Shown: one piece after another, positions 63,464-64,000 of the stretch
Layout of the letters: each line of letters starts with the position of its first letter
Position numbering within the stretch: position 1 is the first letter of the stretch
Assembly (NCBI GenBank): GCA_903870995.1
Contig: CAIQFD010000061.1
Coordinates: 1 to 64,000, forward strand
From: an uncultured Methylophilaceae bacterium
Lineage (GTDB): Bacteria; Pseudomonadota; Gammaproteobacteria; Burkholderiales; Methylophilaceae
Direction: 5' to 3'
DNA: 64,000 nucleotides
Translations under genes and position numbers: made by a program
The notes under the pieces: model-generated
What the model was told of the DNA's origin: nothing
Seen by the model: the letters and a program-made list of their open reading frames with translations, nothing else
Databases searched by the model: none

Positions 63464-63576
63464 ATTTTAAAGTTTAAAACTACTAAATTATCAAAAAAAT
63501 GCTTATTTTCGTTAAGGCAAATCCATTTCAACAGCAATTTGATAGCAAATTACTTCATTCTCTGGGTGACGATAAC

Positions 63577-63627
63577 TTGATATCAGTTTGATATCAGTTT
63601 GATATCAGTTTGATATCAAACTGATAT
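63577..63627. repeat. 11-bp iterons running into a 26-bp perfect palindrome
   Basis: The unit TTGATATCAGT occurs three times in direct tandem (63577, 63588, 63599) and a fourth time with two changed bases (63610). The last units form a 26-bp perfect palindrome (63602-63627; half-site ATATCAGTTTGAT). The 11-bp period is close to one DNA turn, so each copy presents the same face, which suits an array of protein-binding sites. Confidence 0.8.
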
Positions 63628-63872
63628 AGGGTGATAGCAAAAAAATCACTCATTTGCGTCAATAAATTGATCAATGTCATTTGAGCAAATTGAAAAAAGC
63701 ATCCGGAACGAAACTGTCGTCTAACCGACACTTCGCGGCCAATTGAGATTTTAACAAGCAACTGTTTTTTATGAATATTTATCTATTTACTAGAGCCAGT
63801 TTTTCGTGCTGCCGTTACACGACTAGATAAAACTACTTGATTTGATGAAGCTAACCAAGACGAGGGCCTTAG

Positions 63873-64000
63873 TTAGTCTTTGGAGAATAAACCACTGATA
63901 TTACGAACACCTTTAAGCGTTGCCCAAGAACCCAATAAGATGCGTGCTGCTTTAAATGGCGTGAACATGGCAAACAAGGCACCCGCCCCTAAGATCATGC
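63873..64000 (-). CDS. 3' end of a gene cut by the window edge
   Basis: The last 41 codons of a leftward gene, ending in NISGLFSKD and a TAA at 63873-63875. The visible residues are hydrophobic and Ala/Gly-rich, then basic (LFAMFTPFKAARILLGSWA), as in a C-terminal membrane segment with a cytoplasmic tail. An in-frame ATG sits at the window edge, but the gene probably extends beyond it. I do not recognise the family. Confidence 0.5.
   Translation of the reverse strand, partial: MILGAGALFAMFTPFKAARILLGSWATLKGVRNISGLFSKD

Larger units (their letters stand above)
63296..63872. other. Gene-free AT-rich stretch with several repeat families
   Basis: This 577-bp stretch contains no plausible gene in either direction. 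It holds a 12-bp direct repeat TGGCTATCTTTT (63312-63323 and 63331-63342), the 23-bp tandem repeat and the 11-bp iterons listed separately. A decamer TGATAGCAAA occurs on each side of the iterons (63540-63549 and 63632-63641). Confidence 0.6.

Noticed and set aside
63396-63627. CRISPR array
   Set aside because: The units are directly adjacent with no unique spacers, and no cas gene is in the window.
63786-63872. In-frame extension after the stop of the cut gene at the right edge
   Set aside because: The frame stays open for 29 codons past the TAA, ending VTAARKTGSSK, which could suggest a recent truncation. A run this short is expected by chance, and the family is unknown, so I do not call a pseudogene.

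Overview
The window looks like chromosome from a betaproteobacterial methylotroph, most likely family Methylophilaceae (Methylotenera/Methylophilus-like). This rests on the moderately AT-rich composition, a PQQ-type dehydrogenase homologue, the gene orders tsaE-amiC-mutL-miaA and rne divergent from rluC, a MutL that carries its own endonuclease motif, and glycogen genes. The genus is inferred from remembered families, not from a search. There are no insertion sequences, prophage or CRISPR; two tRNA genes (Glu, Asn) are present.

Layout. 1-4.7 kb: tRNA-Glu, then leftward genes for a PQQ dehydrogenase-like lipoprotein, a single-domain ModE-type regulator, an OprP/O-type porin and a TauE/SafE permease, with a ModE-box-like palindrome before the porin. 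4.8-11 kb: mnmC, a TPR/O-GlcNAc-transferase-like protein, a DMT transporter and dapC. 11-18 kb: tsaE-amiC-(MBL/beta-CASP)-mutL-miaA leftward, with queG divergent. 18-21.9 kb: a tight four-gene operon (GT-C membrane glycosyltransferase, GtrB/ArnC-like GT2, GtrA, ChbG/YdjC deacetylase) resembling a minimal amino-sugar lipid-modification pathway. 22.6-26.8 kb: two GH17 membrane proteins, the second fused to a processive GT2 (NdvB-like beta-glucan synthesis). 26.8-36.3 kb: storage-glucan genes (ROK kinase, malQ, GH57, glgC leftward; glgB and pgi rightward).

36.4-47.1 kb: sppA, Rieske protein, HAD phosphatase and rluC leftward; a 606-bp rne leader, rne, recQ-like helicase, higBA and uvrB. 47.2-50.9 kb: a mazEF-like pair with an operator-like inverted repeat, a secreted protease-TPR protein, aspartate aminotransferase and msrB. 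50.9-56 kb: an ABC exporter followed by ovoA and ovoB (ovothiol synthesis). 56.2-59.8 kb: tRNA-Asn, YgiD-like dioxygenase, a VF530 protein, a Cys-cluster membrane protein, an ASCH protein and cfa. 59.9-64 kb: TonB-dependent receptor, a divergent NRAMP-like transporter lacking two canonical metal ligands, a repeat-rich gene-free stretch and the 3' end of a gene cut by the window edge.

Points most worth following: the Arn/NaxD-like four-gene operon; the ModE-type regulator, box, porin and permease set; the PQQ protein that appears to lack its catalytic Asp and a metal-binding Glu; the ovothiol operon with an exporter; the NRAMP-like protein with an altered metal site; and several genes whose start codon sits 6-8 nt after a -10-like hexamer, suggesting leaderless mRNAs.
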